Source: Hemileia vastatrix
Lineage: Eukaryota; Basidiomycota; Pucciniomycetes; Pucciniales; Zaghouaniaceae
Reading direction: 5' to 3'
Length of the DNA: 64,000 nt
Assembly: GCA_030280995.1 (NCBI GenBank)
Contig: JASXTE010000011.1
Coordinates: 8,398,501-8,462,500 of the forward strand
Position 1 is the stretch's first letter, and every line of letters begins with the position of its first letter. The notes beneath the pieces were generated by a model that worked only from the letters and a program-made list of their open reading frames with translations, did not search any database and was not told where the DNA came from. A program made the translations under genes and the position numbers. Of this stretch, positions 1-10,766 are shown piece by piece.

Positions 1-883
1 AGTTCTGAGAATTTTTCTCAACAGGTACCTGGTGATATCCTTTGTTACCATCCAAACAGCTGATATATTTAGCACCCTGTAAAGTAGCATGTATAGAGCT
101 AATTCTAGGTAAAGGGTAGATATCATCAACAGTGTAAGTATTTAGTGCTCTATAATCACCACATAACCTGGCTTTATCTTTCTCATAAGAAATTAGGACA
201 GGTGAGATAACACAATGTTTAGGTGTTTCAACTACCTTTTCAATAATATTCATTTTTAAAAAGGTAGAGATATTGTCTTCAATATCTTTTCTCTTTGTGG
301 GAGAAGCAGGATAAGGCTTCTTCTTTAAACTAGGTGGTATATCAGTTAATGGGCAAGACAATGAAAGTTTCATTTCCTCTTTAACTAATCCAAGTTCATG
401 TGATCCATGAGCAAAAGCCATAGGAAAAGACTTTATCAAATTAATGATGGAATCTTTATCCTCACCAGAAAGTTGTTCTCCAAAAGAAGCATTGTCAATT
501 TCAGACATAAGGGCATGCATCTCTTTTGTAGATCTTCCTTTATATTGAACCACAGAATTACATGTGTTCAATTCTGGTTTAAATAATTTTTTAGGGGAGG
601 AAATCTTAAATTTTCTCCTCCCATTCATCCCCATTGTGAAACATTGGTTTGAAGGATCCAATTTTATGCCATACTTGGTTTAAATATCATTCCCTACAAT
701 AAACCAATTGCTCAAGTTATCATTTTTCATGACAACAAAATCACAAATAGCTCTTACAAAACCATGGTTATATTTAAAAAACACTGTGTCTTTGTATTTA
801 CCAATGGGGGACAAAACAGAGCCATAACCTCTCCAATTTTCAGAAATTATAGGCATCATTTTTGATTTGTAGTCTTGATCCAC
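1..883 (-). pseudogene. E1 pol fragment: C-terminal part of protease to start of reverse transcriptase
   Basis: The reverse complement matches E3 from about 23716 to 24598 almost base for base. It covers the end of the protease (the NWFIVGNDI region), the linker, and the first reverse transcriptase blocks (SPVLISYEKDKARLCGDYRA, then the LDGNKGYHQVPVEKN region). An in-frame TAA replaces a leucine codon just after NDI, so the frame is broken there. The catalytic YIDD block lies beyond the window edge. The piece is out of frame with the gag part it has been joined to. Confidence 0.9.
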
Positions 884-1788
884 TGAAGCAAGTGCTCATC
901 ATTAATTCTTGCTATATCTGGAGTGTTTCTCAATAAGGAAACTGAGTAAATTTCCAGACTCTCATAGAACTCAGGGTCAAGAGTTTCATCAATTACAGCC
1001 ATGTCAGGGTTTATCATTGAGGTAGCAATTAAAAGTAATGGATTAGATACATGAGATATCTGTCTACTGCTCCCAGCCTCTACTGGTCTCAAGGTGTCTT
1101 CTTCCCTCTCAGATTTACCTGAAAGAACAGAATCAGCCACAAGAAAAGGCACTTGAGAATCAATAGATGGACGTACCAGGGTTTGCTGGGTATCACCATA
1201 TTGGGCTTTCTTCTTATTTTGCCTCCTTGATAAGGGTGGGGAGGAGTGGGGTTGACCTGGGTGGGCCTTGATGGACCTGCCTGAGGTAACTGATGCTGAT
1301 TTTGAGACAGGTAGTCCCACTCAGTGTTTAACCAGTCCCACTGCCACTTGGACACTTCCACCTTCTCTTGTGACTGGGGAGCCAATTGTTGTTGATCCCT
1401 GGGAGGAAGAGGTTTCTTCTTCTCTTGGAGAAAGGTATCTGTTCTTTTCACCTTTTCTTCCAGAGCATCTACCCTTACCTTTAGTCTCAAGTTTTCTGTC
1501 CTTAGCTCCTTTATGTGAGTTGACAGATTCTTTACCTGCTGAGACAATGGCATTTTTTTTATCCTGAAGCCTTTTGGAAACTCTTCTGGTGGGTTTATCA
1601 TAGGCTTCTGATCCTGAGTTGTGTCCACTAGGATTTCTACTTCTTCCATCTCTACATCCTGTTTGGGGCAAGGATTTATTAGTTTGAGAAATTCTTCTTG
1701 TTAAAGGAGAACTTACAGAAGTAGGCTCATCATAATCAATTAAGTCTAGTTCTTCTTCACGTGCAGCAGAACCACTTTGGTCAGTCAT
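884..1788 (-). pseudogene. E1 gag N-terminal module with two overlapping frames and two short intron signals
   Basis: The long frame starts at the ATG at 1788 (MTDQSG) and stays open to the deletion junction except for a TGA at 1321-1323, where E3 has a serine codon. A second frame is open over 1658-1089 and encodes the coiled coil and the KWQWDWLNTEWDYL motif. Exon 1 (1788-1717, 72 nt) ends at a perfect GTAAGT donor. The acceptor CCAAACAG lies at 1659, giving a 58-nt intron that leads into the second frame. A second intron of 58 nt (1176-1119, GTACGT...TTTCAG) follows the codons for P-W. All positions equal those in E3. Products are inferred; the copy is dead. Confidence 0.75.
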
Positions 1789-1800
1789 TTTAAGATTCTA

Positions 1801-2563
1801 CTGAAATGAAGAAAGGAGACAATAAGATTAATTAGTCTTTATTTTTGATTTTTTATTAAAAAAAATAAAATAAATAATAAAAAAAATCTTTTTTCAGGAT
1901 AAAAATCAATTTAAATAAAATTAATTTATTAATAAAAAAAAATTTAAAACCAGGATTATAATATAATCAACTGTAGAAATAAATTAGAACTTTTATTAAT
2001 AATTTTTAATTAATTATTTTCAGGATTTAAATCAACTAATTTATTACCAGGACTTAATGTCAACTGAAGTAATCAAATATGAAACTTTATTAATTTAACA
2101 AAATTTTATTAAAATGATAACTTAACTACCAGGACTTAATGTCAACTGAAGTAATTAAATATAAATTTTTATTTTAAAATTTTATTAAGTTTGATCACTT
2201 AATTACCAGGACTTAATGTCAACTGAAATAATTTAATATGAGTTTTATTAATTAAAATATTTATTGAACTAACAGGACTCAAAGTCAACTGAAGTAATTA
2301 AATATTAATTATATATTAATTAAAAATATTGTTGTCAGGACAATTTGTCAACTGGAACAATTAAATTAATCAGGGCAAATGTCAACTGAAAAGATTATAA
2401 TAATTAATATTAAAATATAATTATTTTATTACCTCTGGGACTAAGAACACTTATTGCTCTATTATGGTCAACCAGGAAAAATAAAATAAAAATTTAATAA
2501 TAAAAATAAAATCCAATTACCAGACACCTCCCCCTGTAAAATGAGCAAATTAATGCCACTTAC
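1801..2563 (-). other. E1 candidate 5'-leader intron with repeated CAGTTGACA...GTCCTGG units
   Basis: On the minus strand a perfect GTAAGT donor at 2563 is followed 763 nt later by a pyrimidine-rich tract and CAG (1801), 12 nt before the gag ATG. The interior is AT-rich and holds about eight degenerate copies of a unit containing CAGTTGAC and GTCCTGG (roughly 1960-2400). The same donor and acceptor flank the leader of E3, and both sites are also present in E2. No coding potential seen. Confidence 0.5.
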
Positions 2564-2681
2564 AGAGTGCTGAGTTAAAGGAAATACATAGCAAATGAAG
2601 AGTGAAGAGTAACCCACAAATAGTAATATCAATAATTACCACGATATATACGACGTTTAGTCAGTATATGAACTTAATTTT

Positions 2682-2711
2682 TGGAGCGCGGTTCAATTCC
2701 CGTTCGCAGCA
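2682..2711 (+). other. tRNA-3'-half-like remnant in E1 leader (antisense to the element)
   Basis: A T-arm-like stretch with the B-box-like GGTTCAATTCC (2690-2700) is followed by CGTTCGCAGCA, resembling a tRNA acceptor end. The equivalent in E3 (11732-11761, minus strand) reads GGTTTGATTCC. The T-stem does not pair fully and there is no matching 5' acceptor strand, so this is a relic and not a tRNA gene. Confidence 0.4.
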
Positions 2712-2847
2712 AAAAAGTTTTGTCACGTGACGTATGACGTTCGCCGTTTTCTCAATCTCTTGCCCTTTACAGGTACTCGCACACCGATGGTCCCCTCGAA
2801 TACGCCTCAAATATCATTGTGCCGTCAATAATTCGGAAGCCCTCAAT

Positions 2848-3637
2848 TGTCAAGGTACACTTTTGGTCTAGAAGATTTGGTACAGAGTTTTTCAAGGATT
2901 TTAAAGGTTTTAAATGGACTCTCAAAGACTTGTACGTACTTCTTAATCTAAGTGATTTTTTACTCAAATAAAAGAGGTAGAATTTTAATATTGTTATAGT
3001 CTATTGATTAGAATTACGCTATTGTAAATACTAATGTGATAAAGTATAAAATATAAGTTTGTGTTGTAATACATAGTAATAAAAGTAAGTGATAAAGAAT
3101 GGATTGAAAGGCACAAAATCAGAGGCCTTTTATAGGCAAAACATGAGGGAATAAAATATACGGAATTTACACCATATATTGTAAGCATGTGAGAAAAAGA
3201 ATGACTGAAAGGAGTACATATATGACACAAGAATTAAATAAACTGGTACGTCAACAAGGACATCAAATTTATTAGCAATAAAGTTTGAGTTCCTTGTACT
3301 GTCACAATTAATTACACAATAATTAATTAATTATATTACTTTCACGGGATTCCAGATCTCTCACTGAGGTAATATAATTGTTTTAAAGTTTTTTTATTAT
3401 AATTTTATTATTAAATTCTATTCCCATTGACTTATACCATTGAGCACGGTGTTAGGGAGTAAAATTGTAAGGAAATTTTATTTACACTAATTAATTATAT
3501 TACTTATTATACTTAACTTGTTAATTGTAAGTAATGCTTAAGTAGGTAATTAATTATTAGTAAGAAGAAGGGGCGTGGCTTCAACTCAGTAAAATAATTA
3601 ATTATTTTACTGGTTAAGTCTAGTAGCCTGGCTGACA
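2848..3637 (-). repeat. E1 5' LTR (790 bp)
   Basis: In element orientation it begins TGTCAGCCAGGCTACTAGAC (3637 downward) and ends CTTGACA (to 2848), so TG...CA ends with TGTCA/TGACA inverted termini. It contains a TATAAAAGGCC box (about 3119-3135, minus strand). The bases just inside the element (TTGAGGGC) occupy the primer-binding position. Confidence 0.9.
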
Positions 3638-3883
3638 ATTATACTACAAAATACATTTTATTTACTACTATTTAAATTGCGCTTCTGCCTATTTAAGTAA
3701 TACAATAAGATATTAAAGGTTGTAATAAGAATACTTTAGTATTAACAATTGATAATTAAGCAGAGAGAATAAAACAGTACTTACTTTATTGACCACATTA
3801 ATCCCCGTTCAGTTTCTGTTAAAAGTCTTTTTATTTTTATTATTAAAGTCCTTTTTTACCTTCTTCTAGACGACCGGCCGACA
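3638..3883 (+). repeat. S1: 3' remnant of an E2-family LTR, split by E1
   Basis: It ends with CTTCTAGACGACCGGCCGACA (split here: CTTCTAGAC, then GACCGGCCGACA at 3872-3883), which is the end of the E2/S2-type LTR in plus orientation. The rest of this LTR should lie to the left of E1, outside the window. It is inserted in Harbinger DNA (H1). Confidence 0.7.
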
Positions 3884-4347
3884 AGTATCATGAAATATTT
3901 CACAACTTACCTTATTTAATAACCCAAAATGGTTGTGATTTTGTAAGTCCTCACAGATACTTTTGAATAGATCCCTGCTCATCTGGAAACATTGCTCAAA
4001 CATGATACTGTTGTATGTACATTTGGGGATAAAGTAGTCACTCATTAGTCATTGGTGGTCTTCCATATGTTGTTGCTTTAATTTTACTTTTTTTCTCTCT
4101 TTGTATGTTTGATTTTGGAGTGTTGAATACATAGGAAATAATATAGTCTTCTTCTTCCATATTGATTAATTCATCAAGAACATAGAAGGGCATGTGAGAT
4201 ACTTGAGTTTTACTGAATGAGCGCGAGGGATGAATAGTAATTTTAATGAGTGATTAGCAAAAGATACCGTGTAGGGCGGTTATTATGTAATGACCAATTA
4301 AAATGCAATTATATACTTATTTTTTACTGACACGGAGGTAGATGCCC
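3884..4347 (-). mobile_element. H1: PIF/Harbinger fragment with terminal inverted repeat and transposase N-terminus
   Basis: The stretch is the third copy of the family found at 7549 onward and 39130 downward. It keeps one terminal inverted repeat (minus: GGGCATCTACCTCCGTGTCA, ending at 4347, with flanking tta) and the transposase start (MEEEDYIISYVFNTPKSN, then IPKCTYNSIMFEQCFP). Frames are broken by stops and small indels. The catalytic part lies beyond S1/E1, outside the window. Its end is only about 400 bp from the RPS2 start codon. Confidence 0.75.
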
Positions 4348-4352
4348 TTAGT

Positions 4353-4746
4353 ATTCTGTTTTTGTGTAAATCATTGTCTATCTCTCTTAAGAACCTTTTT
4401 CGGTGGGTGAACTTGGCATTGATTTGCGTTGCTATGGGGTGATATTGAATATGTGACTTTGATTGCTCGATGCAACTTGAGTGCGAAACCTAACACCGAG
4501 TTTGCGACTATAACACTAATCGGTCTTCAAACCTAACAGTGACTGTTTATTCCCATTCATCTTCTTCGCTTCATCGATTTCTCCTCGTGCCAGTTCTCAA
4601 GTAAGTTGCGTGGTTCCATTGGCCCATTGGGATCTACTTAAATAGCTCATCATTCTTCTTATCTTTTTATTTATTCAAACCAAATTAGAGAATAGTATAT
4701 CCCATTTCTTTCCTTAAACTCACTCCTCTTCTCAACATATTGACTA
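4353..4746 (+). promoter_or_regulatory. RPS2 promoter and 5' UTR, with a possible UTR intron
   Basis: The last host-like sequence before the gene. It contains pyrimidine-rich tracts typical of ribosomal protein gene starts (around 4551-4595). A perfect GTAAGT donor at 4601 and a T-rich stretch ending AATTAG at 4688 would make an 88-nt 5'-UTR intron. No clear TATA box. The element boundary at 4350 sets an upper limit of about 400 bp for the intact upstream region. Confidence 0.45.
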
Positions 4747-5848
4747 ATGGCTGACCGTGGAGGCTTTGGACGAGGAGGTGGTGGTGGCGGCGGTGGTGGA
4801 GACAGAGGTGGTGGTGGTCGAGGTCGAGGTGGCCGTGGACGTGGCCCTCGGCGTGGAGGTAAACGAGAAGAGGAAAAGGAATGGTGAAGCAGCTCTCTCA
4901 TATCCCCAGATAATTTATCAGTTTTCATTTAACGCTCTTGTTGCTTTGCTTTCAGGGTTCCTGTCACAAAACTGGGACGACTAGTCAAGGATGGTAAAAT
5001 CAAGTCGATTGAAGAAATTTATCTTTTCTCTTTGCCCGTCAAAGAATTTCAGATAATCGACCTACTGGTACCAAACCTCAAAGGTTTGGATTCTTTATTG
5101 TCAAGGTTTTGGCTTCAGTTGGAGCATTTCTGATTTTTTTTTTTCCTTTTCTTTTTTGCAATTCTCAGATGAGGTAATGAAGATCATGCCCGTTCAAAAA
5201 CAAACTTGCGCTGGGCAGCGTACTCGTTTCAAAGCATTTGTTGCTATTGGTGATTCTGATGGACATCTTGGTCTTGGAGTGAAATGCGCCAAGGAAGTTG
5301 CAACGGCTATCCGGGGTGCTATCATTATTGCCAAACTTTCGATTATCCCGGTTCGTCGAGGGTATTGGGGTGCAAAGCTTGGTGAGCCGCACACGGTTCC
5401 ATGTAAGGTTCAAGGCAAGACTGCTTCAGTCTATGTGAAACTTGTCCCTGCCCCTCGAGGTACTGGAATTGTCGCTGCTCCCGCTAGCAAACGATTGTTG
5501 CAATTAGCTGGTGTTCAGGATGTTTACACTCAATCCCGAGGGAACACTTCAACAATGGGTAACTTCCTGAAGGCCACATTTGCTGCCGTAAGTTTAATTA
5601 TTTTTAAATTTGTTCTTTGAAGCTCTTAATAATATATGTGGGTTTTGGCTTTCTAGATCACAGCTACTTACGCTATCCTTACTCCTGAGATGTGGCAAGA
5701 GATCCCTCCACCTCCTCAACCTTTCGAAGAGTTTTCTACTTATTTGCAGTCAGCTTTTATTTTACTTTACATCATTGTTTCAAATGCTCTTGCTGATGAT
5801 AGGTATTTCATTTCTAGACATGCTTCTGCTACACGAGCTAATCGCTAA
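4747..5848 (+). CDS. RPS2: 40S ribosomal protein uS5 (RPS2), five exons
   Basis: Structural protein of the small ribosomal subunit, near the mRNA entry channel, where it supports decoding accuracy. Exons by splice signals and frame: 4747-4883, 4956-5083, 5169-5587, 5657-5748, 5803-5848, giving 273 residues. The start codon opens a Gly/Arg-rich tail ([11 protein letters not shown]...), normal for eukaryotic uS5. The S5 N-terminal double-stranded RNA-binding block ([44 protein letters not shown]) and the C-terminal block ([34 protein letters not shown]) are complete. Introns are 72, 85, 69 and 54 nt with GT...AG ends; the donors vary (GTGAAG, GTTTGG, GTAAGT, GTCAGC). The last intron is the least certain, chosen because it joins in frame to [16 protein letters not shown]. 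No inactivating change seen, so it is probably a working gene surrounded by transposons. Confidence 0.93.
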
Positions 5849-6534
5849 GCTCGCTTGAATTGACAAGACTTTTACACTGCAAACAATGAGAATGTGGTTA
5901 GATTTTGCATCGTTCGTTGCTTGCTAGATGCTTATTGTTGGATTAAATGTTTTTTTAAAAACATATCAATTTCTGATAATCATAACTAAACCTACAAGTT
6001 GCCAAACTCACTACCTCCTTAAAAGATAAACCTTTTCCAGTATTTGCTTGAATTTTAAGTTGGTGACCGAAAGTGGTGTAAGGGTTGGAGACAACTCCCA
6101 ATGATGAAATAAGTTAAAGAAAGTCTGTACAAATGCCTGATTGACATAGATAATATCTTTTGTTAAAACACCTGAGTTTTATCAGTTAATGAAAAAAAAG
6201 TACCCTCATAAGGGGAAAAAGTGGTAACTAGATGTCAGGTTCAGTTCACATACTGAATTGATTAAATTCAGAATGTGAACTAAGCCTGGTGTCTAGTTAC
6301 CATCTTTTTCCCTGTGTGTGTGAATGCTTTTTTAAGGGCAGTGATTTGGCAATAACCTAGTATTTTAAAAACTGCAGTTATCTCGCGACAACCTGGATTT
6401 TATCCAGCAACAACCTAAACTTCTCATTATAGCAATTACCTGCATATTGATACCTGGTGTCAACTTAAACCTCTAAGGGCATCTACCTTTGTGTCTGTAA
6501 AAAATAAGAATATAATTGCATGTTACTTGGGTTG
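5849..6534 (+). other. RPS2 3' flank: no gene; hairpin MITE and a Harbinger end
   Basis: AT-rich, no convincing coding frame. It holds the hairpin element at 6212-6313 and a stray Harbinger terminal repeat at about 6478-6530 (GGGCATCTACCTTTGTGTCT, preceded by taa). The big palindrome begins at about 6535. Confidence 0.7.
6212..6313. mobile_element. Hairpin miniature element, copy 1 (about 102 bp)
   Basis: Almost the whole unit is one stem: GGGGAAAAAGTGGTAACTAGA on the left pairs with TCTAGTTACCATCTTTTTCCC on the right (each quoted in part), and inner arms TTCAGTTCACATACTGAATT / AATTCAGAATGTGAACT close around a few bases. A second copy lies at 49661-49766. Confidence 0.75.
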
Positions 6535-7548
6535 ACATTAGCAGTATCTTTTCCTCAGATAACTTAGCAGTATTATCTGCTCAAAAAAGTTAGCAGTATC
6601 ACTTGCTCATTCTCATTATTTCTCAAAGTTAAGGTTAGAATACCATCATTTTAATTGTAAATCTTAGTATTAGTGCTAGGGTTGGGGTTTGGGTACTAAG
6701 ATGGTTTCCTATGGTGCATATTATGTATTACAGCATGACATGTATTTTATGCATTTCTAATAGGTTGTTGCTGGGCTATAAGATGCAGGTATGTACTATA
6801 ATTAGGGCATCTACCACCATGTCTGTAAGTTGGGACACTATGCATACTTTACTGATAATTGAGGGCATATCCATTCACCATTGCATTACCAACCCTCATT
6901 AAATATTCATTTCTGTAAATATTGGGTACAAGTAAGTATATATACTTACAGATACTTACTTCATGTCATTAAGTCACCCCCCTGCCTGCATTTTTTTTGT
7001 TTGATTTTGCATTCCACTTGCCAATCACTTACTTTCCTCCTTTGAAGCACCTCATTTTTATTTTTTCAATTTTCATTCCAAGCCATTATACTCACTACTG
7101 ATCACCAAATTTTATCCATTTTCACTGTTTTACACTAGTGGCTGCACATTCCAAGCCTCAATGACTAAAATATGCCAAGCAACCACAAGAAAATGTGCTC
7201 TCTAAACATACAGAGGAATTAATATACACTTACTCTTCTGCCACAAGTTATTCATTGAGCACATTGAATGACATGCATGAAAAATTAGCAGTCAAGTTTT
7301 ACCTAATGACTGCTAAAGCCCTAGTGTTGAATATTAACAAAGGGCATCTACCTCTGTGTTGGTAAAAAATAAGTATATAATTGTATTTTAACTGGTCATT
7401 ACATAATGAATTTCATTATTCAAGTGCCCTATGCAGTAAATTTTGCTAATCACTCATTAAAATTACTATTCATCCCTTGCACTCATTCAGTAAAACTCTA
7501 GCCTCTCACATGCCCTTCAATGTTCATGATTAATTACTTGATATGAAA

Positions 7549-8790
7549 GAAGAAGACTATATTATTTCCTATGTTTTCAACACTCCAAAATCAAACATAC
7601 AAAGAGAAAAAAAAGTAAAATTTAATTGACAAAGTATGTAAGGCCATCAACAACTAATGAGTGACTACCTTATCCCCAAATATGAATACAACAATATCAT
7701 GTTTAAGCAATGTTTCCCAATGAGCAGGGATCTATTCAAAAGTATCTGTGAGGACCTACAAAATCACAACTGTTTTTGGTTATTGAATAAGATAAGTTGT
7801 GAAATTTTTCAAAATATTAGTCATAATTAAATTGTCTTACATTTACTTAGGATTGCTGTGGCCCAGTGGGTTTGACACTAGAACAGAAAATGATGGCTGT
7901 TCTACAATAACTAGCATATGGTATTTCAGCTGATAGCACTGATGAGTATGTCTGTATTGGCAAAATTACTTACCTGGGAGCTCTAAAGCACTTTATCAAA
8001 AATATAATTAGTTTATATGGAAAGGAATACTTACAAGAACCTAATGCTTCTGGAAAAAAAATTATATTAAGAGAGAACAAAGAAAATGGATTCCCTGGAT
8101 ATCTTGGTTCAATAGATGGGATTCACTGAGTGTGGGAAAATTGCCCAGAAGCTTAGGCAGGTCAATTTCAAGGAAAAGAAGGCACACCTACACTGATACT
8201 TGAAGCTTTGGCTAGCAAAAACCTGAATTTTGGCATTGCTTTTTTGGAACTCCTGGAGTGCTCAATGATATCAAAGTTCTCAATAGAAGTAGCATATTTG
8301 ACAGATAATTGGCTAGTACTCAAGATGAGGAGTGCTTTAAAATAAATAATCATAAATATAAAAATGCATATTACCTGGCAGGTGGAATCTATCCTCCATT
8401 GATGACACTTGTCAAGGCTATACCCCACCCACAAGATGAATCAAGTAAATACTTTTCCAAACTACAAGAAACTTTACAAAATGACATTGAGTGTGCCTTT
8501 GGAGTATTACATGCACAATGGGGAGTAATTAAACAGCCATTTGGTCTATGGAGGAGAGAAATTGTCAATCAAATAATGACATGTTGTATAATATTACACA
8601 ACATGATCATTGAGTCAAAATCTACAATGGATCAATTCCTATCTAATATACGCAATATATAAAGTCAAGTAGTTGAAATTCATCATGATCCTGCCTTGTT
8701 CAACAGTATATCTCATTATATTCACAGGAGTCAAGATCTACACAACTCAACTATCCTCTTCAAACTATGTGAAGATTTAAAAATTGCAAA
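7549..8790 (+). pseudogene. Harbinger (DDE_Tnp4-like) transposase pseudogene, left palindrome arm
   Basis: Degenerate PIF/Harbinger transposase. It starts near MKEEDYIISYVFNTPKSN, keeps MSRDLFKSICEDLQNHN, an intron-like gap ending TTACTTAG at about 7848, the first catalytic block GYLGSIDGIH (D), the second block TPGVLNDIKVL (D), and the third block LQNDIECAFGVLHAQWGVI (E). The longest open piece is 8309-8662. In-frame stops (after GIH, after PEA, before LASTQDE) and frameshifts inactivate it. The right-arm copy at 37870-39130 is its mirror partner. Confidence 0.8.
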
Positions 8791-8809
8791 CTAGGCAAGT
8801 AGGGGAGCT

Positions 8810-9240
8810 ATAAATGAAGAGGAATTAAAAATAATTTTATTTAAATAAAAAATCTACAAAATATATAGAATGTTTCATAAAAATCCTACCTTCATTTTTA
8901 TTAGTCTTTTGTTTTCTTCCATTTAAAAAACATGAACAAATATTATTACCTACTTATTTAAAATTTGATAAAACCCAAAAAAATTCTTTTACTATTTAAA
9001 TATAACAGGATATTAAAAAATTGGCTTAAAATGCTTTCCAATTTACAAAAATGATTAAAATAATGTATACCTTTTAATATTTTTTTGAGAGTCCATTATC
9101 ATGCAATTTATTTAAAATATAAAAGTAAAACATAAAATAAATTAATATTATTTAAGTAGAGTTGACCTCAAATATTAAGATTATTAAGATAAGTAAAAAG
9201 GAACCCAGAAAGGATAAAACTTTAGCAACGGAGAAGTAGA
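8810..9240. other. Noncoding 3' flank of the left transposase, no gene seen
   Basis: AT-rich sequence whose reverse complement recurs at about 37440-37880 in the right palindrome arm. No open frame of note. Confidence 0.6.
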
Positions 9241-9279
9241 AATTAGTAAATTGATAATTCATAGCTATAAATGGGACAT

Positions 9280-10703
9280 TGGGATGCATAGTAATATAAG
9301 GATTTCACAATTGGGTTGTTTTTATAATATAATATAAAGCTATAATTAAATGGTATGAGGAGGGAATTTTCCAAAGAACAACCCTCGTTATATATTACAG
9401 GGGGACCCTCTATGGCCAGTATATTTTCCACTGTCCACTTCTGTTGAGAGGGGCCACCTGATGCAAATATGCCTCACTTCTGGTAGATTGGGGCAGTTTT
9501 TCATCTTTGCTGAGAAAACAATTACTTACCCTTACCTTGACTAAAAAAACCCTAGGTATCTCCTGGAAAATATGGATAGAAAAATTTTATAAACTAAAAA
9601 ACAAGGGTGGGCCAAAGGAAAAAAATTGTAAGAAAAAAATATTAAAATAAGAGAAAAAAATATTTACCTACTAAAAAAGAAAGGAGAGCCAAAGGAAAAG
9701 GAAATAATAAGGAAAATAAATTTAAATCTACTAAAAAAAAAGGGAGAGCCAAAGGAAAAAATAAAAAGTAAGAAAAACAAAGTACAGAGAAGAGAAAAAA
9801 ATATTTACATACTAAAAAAAATAGGAAAGCTGAAGGAAACAATAAAAAATAAAATCAATTTACAAAGAGAAAAAAATATTTGCATACTAAAAAAGAAGGG
9901 TGAGCTGAAATAAAAAGAAATAGTAACAAAAACAAATTAAAACCTACTAAAAAAAACAGGAGATCCAAAGGAAAAAAAATAAAATGAAAATAAAATTACA
10001 AAGAAGAGAAAAAAAATATTTTCCTACTAAAAAAAGGGTGAGCCAATAGAGAAAATATTAGCAAGAAAATTTCAATTTGTTTTTGTTACTATTTCCATTT
10101 CCTTCAGCTCATCTTTCTTTTTCAATAGGCAAAAAATTTTTTTCTCTTATTTGTAATTTGATTTTTGTTATGTTTTATTTTTAACTGCTCTCCTATTTCT
10201 TTAGTAAGGAAATATTTTTTTCTCTTCTCTGTGATTTGTTTTTCTTACTTTTTATTTGTGTCCTTTAGCTCTGCCTTTTTTTTTAGTATATTTGAATTTG
10301 GTTTTCTTACTATTTCCTTTTCCTTTGGAACTTCCTTCTTTTTTAGTAGGTAAATCATTTTTTCTCTTATTTTTAATTTTTTTTCCTCACTAATTTTTTT
10401 ATTCCTTTGGCTCTTCCATCTTATTTAGTTTGTAAAAATTTACTTTCCACATTTTCTAGAAGTTACCCAGGGAGTTTTTGGTCAAAGTAGGTACTTTTTT
10501 TCTTGGAAAGGACAAAACACTTCCTCAATAAACAAAGAGTTAGTCATATTTGCATCTGGTGGCCCATCTAAACATGAGTGGAAAGTGGAAAATCCACTTG
10601 ACATAGAGGGTTCCCTTGCAATATATAAGGAGGGTTGCTCTGCAGAACCTTCCCTCCTCATACCATGTAATTATGAAATTATATTATATTATAACAACAA
10701 CAC
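9280..10703. repeat. Palindrome core: inverted repeat with A-rich then T-rich tandem subunits
   Basis: 9301-9490 (ATGGTATGAGGAGGGAA..., CCCTCTATGG...) matches the reverse complement of about 10500-10700. Inside, a unit of roughly 65-85 bp (ACTAAAAAAGAAGGGAGAGC, CAAAGGAAAA, a run of AAGTAAGAAAAACAAA, then AGAGAAAAAAATATTTACC) recurs about seven times over 9595-10065. It recurs as its complement about five times over 10074-10440. The Phe/Leu-rich frames here are artefacts of these repeats. Confidence 0.75.
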
Positions 10704-10766
10704 TATCGTCCGTTTGTCTAGAAGAATAGGAGAAAGAAGAGGAAATGGAGAGGAGTGGAAAGGTAA
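10704..10766 (-). repeat. E2 3' LTR, distal 63 bp (cut off by E3)
   Basis: Contains the family-typical GTCTAGAAG near the LTR end. The first bases TATCG correspond to TGTCG in S2, so the TG end has mutated. The last five bases ggtaa are the left copy of the E3 target duplication. Confidence 0.85.

Larger units (their letters stand above)
1..3637 (-). mobile_element. E1: Ty3/gypsy (chromovirus-type) retrotransposon, truncated by window edge and internally deleted
   Basis: Minus-strand element. Reading right to left: 5' LTR (3637-2848), leader with a candidate intron, gag N-terminal module (1788 to about 885), then a fused pol piece from protease to reverse transcriptase running off the window at 1. 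It is a close relative of E3: the gag start, leader repeats and LTR ends match. Capsid, zinc knuckle and the protease active site are missing through an internal deletion at about 880-890. The LTR sits inside an older LTR remnant (S1), next to bases attat. The other target copy lies outside the window, so the duplication cannot be checked. Non-autonomous and dead. Confidence 0.9.

Noticed and set aside
2650..2712. A functional tRNA gene
   Set aside because: No 5' acceptor strand, poor T-stem pairing and no clear anticodon arm; only the 3' part looks tRNA-like.
4671..4928. Minus-strand proline-rich frame opposite the RPS2 N-terminus
   Set aside because: It is the complement of the Gly/Arg-rich tail codons of RPS2.
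5165..5413. Minus-strand frames opposite RPS2 exon 3
   Set aside because: They are shadows of a well-conserved coding exon on the plus strand.
9642..10353. Phe/Leu-rich frames on both strands
   Set aside because: Produced by the A-rich and T-rich tandem repeats of the palindrome core.
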